From assembly GCA_020439995.1 (NCBI GenBank), contig JAGROY010000137.1:17116-81115 (forward strand): DNA of 64,000 nucleotides, given 5' to 3'. Below the pieces are notes generated by a model that did not search any database, was not told the origin of the DNA, and saw nothing but the letters and a program-made list of their open reading frames with translations. The stretch comes from Verrucomicrobiia bacterium (GTDB lineage: Bacteria > Verrucomicrobiota > Verrucomicrobiia > Verrucomicrobiales > DEV007). Below, piece after piece: positions 45,233-53,614 of this stretch (the stretch's first letter is position 1; the number at the start of each line of letters is the position of its first letter). The position numbers and the translations under genes were made by a program.

Positions 45233-46800
45233 TGTTCTTCTGGTGCGAGCACACGATCGACGTTGATGAATTGCCCTCCATAGATGGAGCCTGAGGTGAT
45301 GCCTTCATTCAGGGCGACCAATTGCTTTGGAGTCAGCATGTCGTTGAGGCGCGGGTCGTTGCTTCTCACAATATTGCTAAAACCGTTTACGATCCGGTAG
45401 TATGCGGAAATTGGGTTGTTGGTGGATGCGTAGTTCTTTGCTGTCGCCGGATCCGTGGCAATTTCGCGCAGCAGGCCCAGCATCTTTGGCCGTTGTTCTT
45501 CGGTAAGAAAGATGCCGCAGTTCAGGTTTGCGTAGAACATTTCGATGGTGGATGAAAGGCGTTCTTCTTCCCGCTCTGCCACGAACTTGGAATACTTCGC
45601 AAGTTGGCTGGGTGTCAGGATCGCCGCGAAGGTTTCGACCAGTTCCTCATCGTTGGTAAGCGATATCTTGTTCTGATAGATTTCGTTGCGCAGCAGGTTT
45701 TGGGCTGCCTGATCCGCTTCGGCACTGCGTTCTTCGATCGATCTACGCAGCCTGGCCATGGCATCCTCAGAGGCCAGGGCGAGTTCTTCAACCTGGTCAT
45801 CGGTAATTCCGATTACTCTGGGAAGAGACTCCAGCATGTGTCTAAGCCGTGACTGCTCTGGCTTGATCCGTGCATCGAAGATCGACAACAAGGACGCTGG
45901 TTGGGCCACGCCAATTGCTGCGACTGGTGCCACCGGCGGCTCTGCAAGTTTAGCGAGTTCTACCAGTTGCTCCTGCTGCTCTTCCTTCTCATCCAGTGCG
46001 GCGAATTCCTCAGCCCGTAGTCCCAGCAGCTCAACATCCAGGAACAGATCGCTGCTGTCTGCGTCTGCCTGGTGGACACTCACGCAAAGCACGTTCTTGC
46101 CGTCTTTCAACGCATTGGAATCTACATCGAAGGTGACAAACTTCTGCTCCAGCCCTGATGACGCCCCGGCTTTCACGACTGGCCTGGTAGTGTCCTTGAT
46201 TTTCCCCTCCGGCATCCGGATGCGGTGAATCTCTTCGCCATTTAAATAGAATACGGCTCCGTCGTCTACGCTTGCACGGATAGCCCACGTGGAATGGGTT
46301 TCCTTTTTAATCGAAAAATCGAGCCTGAAGAACGCCGCCGGATACTTGTTTGCCTCATTTCCGAACTCGATCTTCGTGACCACGGTGCTCTCACCGTATC
46401 CCAGAGGCGCTTTTCCTTTTTTCCACTGCGATGCATCGAAGCCGGGATCTATCCATTCGTCCGGAGGCCCGGTTTCTGTGTCCAGATACCGCCATTCCGA
46501 TTCGCCTGCGGCAATAACCCTGCGCATCCCCAGCCACACATCCGCTTCGACCGGCGGCAGGGATACTATTTCGCGATTTTTTTCGACCTCAGCCCCAAAG
46601 AGAGAGCCGAGTTGAGGAATGATGGCGATGGAGCGGGGAACGATTCGGCTTGCTGGAAAGGTGTGCGTGCCAGTGGCGATCGAAACTTGTCCGAAAGACG
46701 ATGCAGGAACCCACGCCAGCGCGAATACTGCCGGGAGGATCGCGCGAAAGACGGAATCGATTGTGACTGGAACCACCAAGTTGAACGTTACCCTATTCAT
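45229..46800 (-). CDS. Secreted protein with N-terminal jelly-roll-like domain shared with the adjacent protease
   Basis: 523 residues with a signal segment (FRAILPAVFALAWVPASSFG). Residues about 100-260 form a beta-sandwich that repeats the pattern of the upstream protease: WRYLDT, FDASQWKKGKAPLGYGESTV, EIEFGNEA-like, SVDDGAVFYLNGEEI, SSDLFLDVELLGL. This resembles galactose-binding-like domains of secreted PVC proteins. The C-terminal half (about 290-520) is helical and charged (ALASEDAMARLRRSIEERSAEADQ) with no catalytic motif I can see. Both ends overlap neighbours by four bases (ATGA with the protease, GTGA with the HEAT gene), so the three products are coupled. The role is unknown. Confidence 0.82.
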   Translation of the reverse strand: MNRVTFNLVVPVTIDSVFRAILPAVFALAWVPASSFGQVSIATGTHTFPASRIVPRSIAIIPQLGSLFGAEVEKNREIVSLPPVEADVWLGMRRVIAAGESEWRYLDTETGPPDEWIDPGFDASQWKKGKAPLGYGESTVVTKIEFGNEANKYPAAFFRLDFSIKKETHSTWAIRASVDDGAVFYLNGEEIHRIRMPEGKIKDTTRPVVKAGASSGLEQKFVTFDVDSNALKDGKNVLCVSVHQADADSSDLFLDVELLGLRAEEFAALDEKEEQQEQLVELAKLAEPPVAPVAAIGVAQPASLLSIFDARIKPEQSRLRHMLESLPRVIGITDDQVEELALASEDAMARLRRSIEERSAEADQAAQNLLRNEIYQNKISLTNDEELVETFAAILTPSQLAKYSKFVAEREEERLSSTIEMFYANLNCGIFLTEEQRPKMLGLLREIATDPATAKNYASTNNPISAYYRIVNGFSNIVRSNDPRLNDMLTPKQLVALNEGITSGSIYGGQFINVDRVLAPEEQ

Positions 46801-48431
46801 TCCAAAAGCTCCAGAACCGAAACTGCTGGTGTCCCGAATTTCATTGTCATCTGATGGCTCGACGGAACGACCCGAACTCTCTGCTGGCGCTCTTGTTGGG
46901 CGGGCGGGACGGTTTCCTCATTTTTTTCTGCGTCTGGTTCAACGTCGTCGGCACTGGGCTCATCGCCCGGATCTGTCTCATGAGCTTGCGCACGTGTGCG
47001 TTGCGAGAAGACAGGATTCGCGCTCAGAGACTCCGTCATCGACACCACTCCGATCACCTCGCCGCGTTTGTTCAGGATCGGGCCGCCGCTTGACCCCCCG
47101 GCGATTTCTGCAGACACGCTGATAAGCCTTGCTCCATTCGTGCGCGATTTGAAATACCGCGACACGTAGCCCTGAGTGAGATTGAAAAAATTGGTTCGCG
47201 GATGGGCAATGATGCACACCGGTTCGCCGATGTGAGCGCCCGAAGCCAGCGGAAGTGATACCAGTTTTTCCCCCAGCGTGTCGAACTGCACCACCGCGAC
47301 ATCTTCATCTCTTCGGGCCGCCAGAACCTTTGTCAGCGGAAACACTCGGCCATCGAATGTCGTGGCAGTAATCACGTCCGCTTCGCTCATCGCTTCGATT
47401 ACATGCCAGTTGGTGACGGCTACCCCAGCGTCGGAAATAATGAACCCCGAACCCCAGCCTTCACCGGGATGATTGGGATCACTCGACTCACTGACAGGGG
47501 AAATGATGAGCACGGCGGGTGCGCATCTTTTGTAGATTTCGGCTGGCGACAGCACATCCAGGCCTCCGATCGGAAGGTTCAGGATCGAGTGCTGGCGATT
47601 GTTCTCCATTTCACGCAGCAGGGTGCGACCAGCCACGGCTTTTTCATGCATCAGCAGTTCCTTGCCCTTGATCGCGATGTTTCGCACCACTTCGAGATCG
47701 TCCAGATAGATCTCATCGCCTGCCACCGGTTCGGTCACATTTCCTTCGGGTGAGGTGAAAAGCTCGGGGATTGCTTCCAGGCGGGCGTCTTCGGATGTCA
47801 GTGCCGCCAGTTCAAAATCGAGGATCAAATCGCTGCTCCCGGCGTCCGACTGGTGCACTTCCGCCGCCAGGATATTGCGGCCTGGAAGCAACACATCTCT
47901 GGAGATGAAAAACTTTTCGTATCGGCCTTCCCATCGGCTGCTGGAGCTGACTTTGCCGGTGGAAAACTCCTGGTGTCCCGGTTGTCCTTCACGAGGCATG
48001 TTCATGCGGAAGATCTCCGTGCCATTTAAGTATAAGATCACGCCATCATCGAACCGGACACGGCCACCATACTTAACAGGCTCCGTGTCCGTCTGAGAGT
48101 CAGGGGCATCAAAGGTCAGGCGAAAGTAGGCGGCGGCAAATTTGTCCTCCGGCTCGCCGCCGAACGAGATTTCTGTAGTCACATCGTCTTCGCCGTAGCC
48201 CAGCGGTGCAGCGCCGGATCCCCATTTGGAGTCATCGAATTCAGCGGCCCTCCATCCTTCACCCGGAGCTTCACCCGTGTCGAGATAGCGCCATCCTTCT
48301 TGACCGCGGCGAATGAGACGCGACTCCGGGATCGCGGCAGTCGGTTCCGTCTGCGCGAAAAGTCCCTCGGTCATGATCGCAGTCGCGAGCAGGAGCAGAG
48401 CAAGATGAGTGGCGGAAGATGGAATTTTCAT
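46797..48431 (-). CDS. Secreted trypsin-like serine protease (S1 fold) with N-terminal jelly-roll-like domain
   Basis: 544 residues, signal peptide about 1-26 (ATHLALLLLATAIMTEGLFA). An N-terminal beta-sandwich (about 40-210: GWRYLDTGEAPGEGW, FDDSKWGSGAAPLGYGEDDV) is followed by a linker and a trypsin-like domain (about 295-470). The triad is intact: H343 in VTNWHVIEA, D377 in DEDVAVVQF, S448 in IAGGSSGGPIL. It resembles DegP/HtrA-like proteases, but no PDZ domain follows; the end is an acidic linker rich in Asp/Glu and Gln. First gene of the block leading to MoxR, so it may sense or process envelope proteins. Confidence 0.92.
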   Translation of the reverse strand: MKIPSSATHLALLLLATAIMTEGLFAQTEPTAAIPESRLIRRGQEGWRYLDTGEAPGEGWRAAEFDDSKWGSGAAPLGYGEDDVTTEISFGGEPEDKFAAAYFRLTFDAPDSQTDTEPVKYGGRVRFDDGVILYLNGTEIFRMNMPREGQPGHQEFSTGKVSSSSRWEGRYEKFFISRDVLLPGRNILAAEVHQSDAGSSDLILDFELAALTSEDARLEAIPELFTSPEGNVTEPVAGDEIYLDDLEVVRNIAIKGKELLMHEKAVAGRTLLREMENNRQHSILNLPIGGLDVLSPAEIYKRCAPAVLIISPVSESSDPNHPGEGWGSGFIISDAGVAVTNWHVIEAMSEADVITATTFDGRVFPLTKVLAARRDEDVAVVQFDTLGEKLVSLPLASGAHIGEPVCIIAHPRTNFFNLTQGYVSRYFKSRTNGARLISVSAEIAGGSSGGPILNKRGEVIGVVSMTESLSANPVFSQRTRAQAHETDPGDEPSADDVEPDAEKNEETVPPAQQERQQRVRVVPSSHQMTMKFGTPAVSVLELLE

Positions 48432-48629
48432 CGGAGACGTGTCTTAAACTATAGGGGGCAACGCGTTGCGAAACGGTATCCGATCGTCTGCGGCACCGAT
48501 GGCGAAACATTTTGGAAATGCCACCTGATAATCTCGTCGTTCAAGTGGAGACGGTTTCATGGAATGCTAAAAACTTTACCAACTCCGAAGGTTATTTGAA
48601 ATGAATTGTCACTAAGCGGGGCAATCTGG

Positions 48630-48657
48630 TTGATGATTATGGTAATTATAGTATAAT
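48630..48657 (+). promoter_or_regulatory. Sigma70-like promoter of the amidase gene
   Basis: TTGATG at 48630-48635, 16 bases, then a perfect TATAAT at 48652-48657, in an AT-rich patch of a GC-rich region. The predicted transcription start is about 48664, some 24 bases before the amidase ATG at 48688. Confidence 0.6.
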
Positions 48658-48687
48658 TTTTAGAATTCACAGAATATCGCAGTAGCA

Positions 48688-49320
48688 ATGGATTGGAACC
48701 ACTTAAAATCACGAACATGGCGGCGCATCGGCACTGCCGTAATGGCACTGTGGCTACTCGTTGTGGGAGGAACGGAACAGGCCGCAGCATTTCGTGTGGT
48801 TCTCGATCCTGGACACGGCGGGAGGGACAACGGCACCCATTGGGCTGGAATCCGTGAGAAGGATCTCAACCTTGATGTCGCTAAACGGGTGGAGCGGATT
48901 CTAAGAAACAAAGGCGTTTCCACTTACCTGACCCGGCGTAGCGACTACTACCTGTCCCTCACCACGAGGGCGAGCCGGGCAAACCGCTACCGTGATGCGG
49001 TCTATATCAGCATCCATTTCAACTCCGCACCGAGCCGCAGTGCTACAGGGATCGAAACTTTCTACGCAAGCACTACCGGCCAACGTCTCGGTTACCAGAT
49101 TCAGAATCGACTGGTATCCCGCCTCGGGACTAAGAACCGTGGCTTGAAAAAACGTGGCTTCGCCGTCCTGCGCAAGACCCGTGGCCCGGCCGTTTTAGTC
49201 GAGTGCGGTTTTCTGTCCAACTCCTGGGAACGCGGCCGCTGCAAGTCCCCCAGCTACCGGCAGAAAGTCGCCCAGGCAATCGCCGACGGCATCGTCTACT
49301 ACCGCCGCCGGTACTCCTAA
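48688..49320 (+). CDS. N-acetylmuramoyl-L-alanine amidase (Amidase_3)
   Basis: 210 residues. Signal peptide 1-34 (MALWLLVVGGTEQAAA), then one catalytic domain. Zinc ligands are visible: H43 in LDPGHGGRDNGT, E57 in REKDLNLDVA and H110 in YISIHFNSAP; the catalytic Glu is E172 in VLVECGFLSN. Such enzymes cut the amide bond between MurNAc and the stem peptide of peptidoglycan, acting in the periplasm, commonly in daughter cell separation. There is no AMIN or SPOR domain, so it is a minimal amidase. Divergent from the protease block and preceded by a strong promoter. Confidence 0.96.
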   Translation: MDWNHLKSRTWRRIGTAVMALWLLVVGGTEQAAAFRVVLDPGHGGRDNGTHWAGIREKDLNLDVAKRVERILRNKGVSTYLTRRSDYYLSLTTRASRANRYRDAVYISIHFNSAPSRSATGIETFYASTTGQRLGYQIQNRLVSRLGTKNRGLKKRGFAVLRKTRGPAVLVECGFLSNSWERGRCKSPSYRQKVAQAIADGIVYYRRRYS

Positions 49321-49396
49321 TCCTGAACGCTGGAACGGTAAGTGATGTTCCCCGATTTTCGCTACGACGGTTGAGTCGCGACGGTGTATTCGTTGC

Positions 49397-49956
49397 CTAG
49401 CTCAAGGAAACGGAAGAGGGCTCTACTTCGGCATTGTTGCCTGCGGTTGCCGATCCGTAGCCGGCAAAAACGGGTTGCATTTCTGTGCCTTGCTGACACG
49501 CCAGCATATCCGCAACGACTGGTCCGGCACCGGAGCCCGATACCACACTCACGACGACGGCGCTTGTTTCAATGAATCGACCGTGGTTTTCTAGGCTGCC
49601 AGGCATTCGGTCATTCCTGATGGTGGCCTTGGGATGGTTCCTCGCGGCGCATCTCCACCACGGCGGTGCTCGCCTTGTCGAAGCCCGGGCGCACGCCGCC
49701 ACCGGTGCCCGCGAAGCCGCCATCGATGCGACGACCCTGGCCATCAAATACCTGCCCAACAATCGCGAAATATCGCAGTGTCCAGCACCCTTCAGGCACG
49801 TAATCGTTGAGGAGTGGAACGCCCCAATTTAAGTTGCTCGTAGTTCGACTTCGCCCACTCTTCGTTCTGGAGGCCATATTGCCGCTTTAGTTGAGCGTAA
49901 GGGACCGGCGCGTATGTCGATCCGGCAGATGCCGCGCCTCCAGGGAATGCTTCTCC
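49397..49956 (-). pseudogene. Possible decayed gene, at least two frameshifts
   Basis: After the stop of the big gene ending at 49957, the same frame stays open for about 45 codons and reads like protein (YAPVPYAQLKRQYGLQNEEW), without a start. Around 49822-49877 another frame takes over (VPLLNDYVPEGCWTLRYFAI, then VGQVFDGQGRRIDGGFAGTG) to 49611, and a third frame from about 49640 to 49397 (SLENHGRFIETSAVVV, ACQQGTEMQPVFAGYGSA). The pieces lie in order on one strand and have protein-like composition. I do not recognise the family. It could also be chance, since no start or family match supports it. Confidence 0.35.
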
Positions 49957-52900
49957 CTACTGCGGAACATCCAGCTGATGGATAGAGTTGTGGATTTCTC
50001 CTTCAAAACGTTCGCCGGTTGCTGCCTTCAGGTTGTAGTGGATCGACATTCCCCAGGTAGGTGCGAGTTCTGGAACCGCCAGGGTGACTCGTGAGCCGTC
50101 CGCCGAAACTTCGACTTTGCTGACTGCGAGTTCGCGCTCGTTGTAGTGCTGGGAACCGTAGTTCTTGGTGCGCTTGAGATCCCAGGCCTTGATTTCAAAG
50201 TTGGACGGATCGGTTGCGGATGCTTTTTCGATGTTTCCGGAAAAGGTGAGTGTCAGGGTTTTGCCGCGTGCGATGATTTTAGTGGGCAGATAGACGGGCC
50301 TCCCGGTGTAGCGGATGCGGTAGAAGCCGCCGGGCTTCTGCTGGCTCCCGGCCCATGAGAACAGGCCGCAGGTGTAGAGCTGGCCGTCTGCGGGAGAAAA
50401 TCTGCCGCGCATGATGCCGGTTTCATTTCGGGGAATTGGCAGTGCACACATGCCGCCCTGCGCCTGGCCGTTGATGATCTCGTGCGGCACGACGTAAACC
50501 TGGCCGTAGCCGTAGGAAAGGTTGAGCAGACTGCCTGCCAGCGGTGTCCAGGCGGAATTCTGCGGCACCCAGAGCAACTCTGCGGGCGAGCGATCGAAGC
50601 TGTTGGTGATCCAGCACAGCGGTTGTTCCATCGCGTCATCGGAAGAATCGGTAACGTCATGGTAGCCGAACATATTGCCGTAAAAGCCACCGCGTTTGAC
50701 GTAGTTGATACGGTTCTTCGGGTTCCAGTGCCCTTCCTGATCGGTGACGATGAACGAACCGTCCGGGTTGAGGCAGACGCCGTTCGCTGCGCGGAATCCG
50801 TTGGCGATGATCTCTGTCTTCACGCCATCACGGGTGACTTTGAGAAGAGTTCCGTGATGTGGGACGAGCGCTGGCAGCGCGTGGCGGGCGGACTTCGCGT
50901 AGTAAAAATTGCCTTCCTCGTCGGTCTGCAGGCCCATGGCAAATTCGTGGAAGTGCTCGGTGACCTGATGGTCGTTGTTGAACGATTCGACGTAGTCGGT
51001 TTCACCATCGCCGTTCAGATCGTGGATGCGCACCAGTTGATCCCGGCAGGTTACAAAGATTTCGCCATCGCGGTACTTGAGCCCCAGCGGTTGAAACAGC
51101 CCAGAAGCGATACGCTTCCATTTCAAAGGAGCGGGCACTGCGACTCTGATGCCTTCCACTGTCCAGACATCGCCCAGCCAGGTGCAGATGGCGGCTTTGT
51201 TAGGATCGTCTGGATCAAAGTCGAAGCCGCCCATCTGCATGTGCGAATTCCAGGGATTTTCGTCAGGCACAGTCAGGCAATCAACTGCGAACGGGCCGTC
51301 CTCATCGAAGCTTACGGTCGACTCTGTGGTCACTGTTTCAGTCCAATGCGCGGGGCCGCCGTGAATGTGCGGTTGAAGATCAGCGAAGGTGGCATCGGAA
51401 ATACCAACCAGTTGATCAGCAGGGGCCTTAGTGAGAAAGACGGTTACCTTTGTTGGTGTTGCGGAAGCGGGAACGACGAGGACTGCGTGATCGCCGACGG
51501 TTTGAATCTGCGCAGTTGCGTGACCCGCTGTGGTGATCGTCAGACCGGCAGCAACAGGAGCCAGACGCCAGTGAATGTCCTGATTCGATTTGCTGATGTT
51601 GAGTGTCCGGGTGAAGATCGGGGTCTCGCCAAAATCAGTGAACCCAGGGGACTCAAGCACCTCCGCGGTGCCCACGGTGTAGCGTAGCACGACCTGGTCT
51701 CCATCGATGAACAGACCCTTGTAGTGAGCCCAGTCGCGGGGCAGGGGACCGTAGGGTTTCTCATCGCGCCCGAGCATGCGCGGATCTTCCCAGGAGCCAT
51801 CCGTGGGCCGGGCGATACCGGGACCAACGGGATTGACGAATAACTTGTCGCCAACGATCGAAGTGTGGGTTCCGTGTGAGCCGTCGAAGGCGATGCCGCG
51901 CCAGTTGACGAATTTGTCGCCAGTGTAGGCAGCGGCGACGCGCATGGTATCATGATCGTAGATCATCCAGGCACGGCCTTTACTCACTCCGCCCGGGCCG
52001 GGGTCGAGCCTGACCGCCAGCGCCTTGTAAGCGATGTTGTTGTCATCCACCTGATACGTCCAGAACAGATAGGGGCCAAAGTTCATACGCTTGTAGTGCG
52101 GGTCGTCGTCGTCGCCAAAGCGAACAGTGGCCTCTGGTCCTGTGCCGAATCCCACGGGGAGCGTGGCCAGATACGCATCGTCCACTTTAGCCAATTGAGC
52201 GGGATTCTTATCGCGCAGGAACGTTTCGCGGATGTAGTGAATGACATCGTACTTCTGCTGCGGTGACATCCACGTCTGCGCCACCATTTGCCCGAATCCT
52301 TTCGAGATCGTTTGATACATCGCGTACGGATCCTTGCCGTTTTTGAACTCACCCGAGTGAAAACGCAGAGCTGTGGGCAATGTGCCTTCCTTCTCCGCAG
52401 TTCCGTGGCAGGTGATGCAGAGGTTATTGTAAATCGTTGCACCGCGATCGAGTGCATTGTGATCCCAGGCAGCGATGAGTGCTCGGTGGTTAACATCGGC
52501 GAGTGGCTCGATCGTCATTTTTTTGATCCGCTCCGCGCCAGCTGTTACTTTGATCGAGTGGGCGATGAAACCGTCAATAATCGTCGGCTGGGACGAGTCC
52601 TTGTCCGCCTGTTGTTCCGCCTTCCAGTTCAGGATCGGTGTGTTGGTTTCTGCGGCGCGTCCGGTCGATAGCTGGCTGATCTCTGTGGCATTCAGAGCGC
52701 GTTCCCAGAACCGGACGTTCTCGATTTCGCCAACGAAGTCGAGGCCGAAGTCGCTGTTCGCCGCGCCAATCTTAAAGACAAAGCTATCCGGATCAGGCCG
52801 GCCAAAGTCGGTCTTCCGGGCAATTTCCTTGCCATCGAGGTGAAGCGAAGCGACTCCTTTCGCAACTGTCAGCACCACTGCGTGCCACTTGCCATCATTG

Positions 52901-53478
52901 ACCTTTGCGTCGCTGGACATGGCTCCGAGCCAGCCGATATCGTAGACGAGCCGACCGTCGCGAATGAACAACGCCTTGGCGTCCGGTGCCCACTTGCCCT
53001 CTGGCGCACACTTCGAGAAAAGAGTGCCGCGTCCGCCGTCGGAACGAAATCGAGCGTAAGTCGTAAAGTCACCATCCATCCTCAGTGCGCCTTTCGATTG
53101 CTCTTTCGAAGCAACAAAGCGCGAGCCAAGTGAGGGCGCATCTTCCGGGGTCCAGGCTTCCCCAAATTCCGTCTCCTCCAGAAGCGGTTTATCATTCAGC
53201 CACGCAGCGATCAGGCCGCGTTCACCAACCGCTTGACGGCAAGCGATGCGAAGCTCGCCAGCGCCAGCGCCCTCAACGGATATTTTTGTTCCTGCGACAT
53301 TGAACGCAACCGGTTGCGAGCCTTCGGCACAGGTGGCGCGGAGTAGAAAGTTCGCATGAAGCCCGGTGTCGGCACCAGCGGTGATTTCCACCGGATCAGC
53401 GGATGCTGGAATGCTGATCGCTGCGGCCAGGATCAGAATAGCCGCGAAAATGGAAATTCGAGAGTGGGAATGATTCAT
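49957..53478 (-). CDS. Secreted LamG/cytochrome c/beta-propeller protein
   Basis: 1173 residues with signal peptide (1-27). ATG at 53478 is preceded by AAGGTGATGGG about four bases away. Residues about 85-290 are a LamG-like concanavalin fold (RGLIAAWLNDKPLL, DGKWHAVVLTVAKGVASLHLDGKEIA, VGEIENVRFWERALNATEI). About 340-425 is a cytochrome c domain with C354-I-T-C-H358 and a distal Met in GQMVAQTWMSPQQ. The rest contains a domain seen in PVC heme proteins (DPHYKRMNFGPYLFWTYQ) and a propeller (about 800-1060: GLFQPLGLKYRDGEIFVTCRDQ, VRIHDLNGDGETDY, GFRAANGVCLNPDGS). It probably oxidises sugar-like substrates and passes electrons to heme. Divergent from the DUF1501 gene. Confidence 0.86.
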   Translation of the reverse strand: MNHSHSRISIFAAILILAAAISIPASADPVEITAGADTGLHANFLLRATCAEGSQPVAFNVAGTKISVEGAGAGELRIACRQAVGERGLIAAWLNDKPLLEETEFGEAWTPEDAPSLGSRFVASKEQSKGALRMDGDFTTYARFRSDGGRGTLFSKCAPEGKWAPDAKALFIRDGRLVYDIGWLGAMSSDAKVNDGKWHAVVLTVAKGVASLHLDGKEIARKTDFGRPDPDSFVFKIGAANSDFGLDFVGEIENVRFWERALNATEISQLSTGRAAETNTPILNWKAEQQADKDSSQPTIIDGFIAHSIKVTAGAERIKKMTIEPLADVNHRALIAAWDHNALDRGATIYNNLCITCHGTAEKEGTLPTALRFHSGEFKNGKDPYAMYQTISKGFGQMVAQTWMSPQQKYDVIHYIRETFLRDKNPAQLAKVDDAYLATLPVGFGTGPEATVRFGDDDDPHYKRMNFGPYLFWTYQVDDNNIAYKALAVRLDPGPGGVSKGRAWMIYDHDTMRVAAAYTGDKFVNWRGIAFDGSHGTHTSIVGDKLFVNPVGPGIARPTDGSWEDPRMLGRDEKPYGPLPRDWAHYKGLFIDGDQVVLRYTVGTAEVLESPGFTDFGETPIFTRTLNISKSNQDIHWRLAPVAAGLTITTAGHATAQIQTVGDHAVLVVPASATPTKVTVFLTKAPADQLVGISDATFADLQPHIHGGPAHWTETVTTESTVSFDEDGPFAVDCLTVPDENPWNSHMQMGGFDFDPDDPNKAAICTWLGDVWTVEGIRVAVPAPLKWKRIASGLFQPLGLKYRDGEIFVTCRDQLVRIHDLNGDGETDYVESFNNDHQVTEHFHEFAMGLQTDEEGNFYYAKSARHALPALVPHHGTLLKVTRDGVKTEIIANGFRAANGVCLNPDGSFIVTDQEGHWNPKNRINYVKRGGFYGNMFGYHDVTDSSDDAMEQPLCWITNSFDRSPAELLWVPQNSAWTPLAGSLLNLSYGYGQVYVVPHEIINGQAQGGMCALPIPRNETGIMRGRFSPADGQLYTCGLFSWAGSQQKPGGFYRIRYTGRPVYLPTKIIARGKTLTLTFSGNIEKASATDPSNFEIKAWDLKRTKNYGSQHYNERELAVSKVEVSADGSRVTLAVPELAPTWGMSIHYNLKAATGERFEGEIHNSIHQLDVPQ

Positions 53479-53614
53479 GTCCCATCACCTTAAAACGATT
53501 GTGTCCCGTGGCGAGTCGATAATTGCCTTCGTAGCAGGGTATGCGCAAAATCCGCTCTCGACGCCGTCTGCTGAAAAGTTTATCTACTCGTGTGCACAGG
53601 GTGCCTGACTATCG

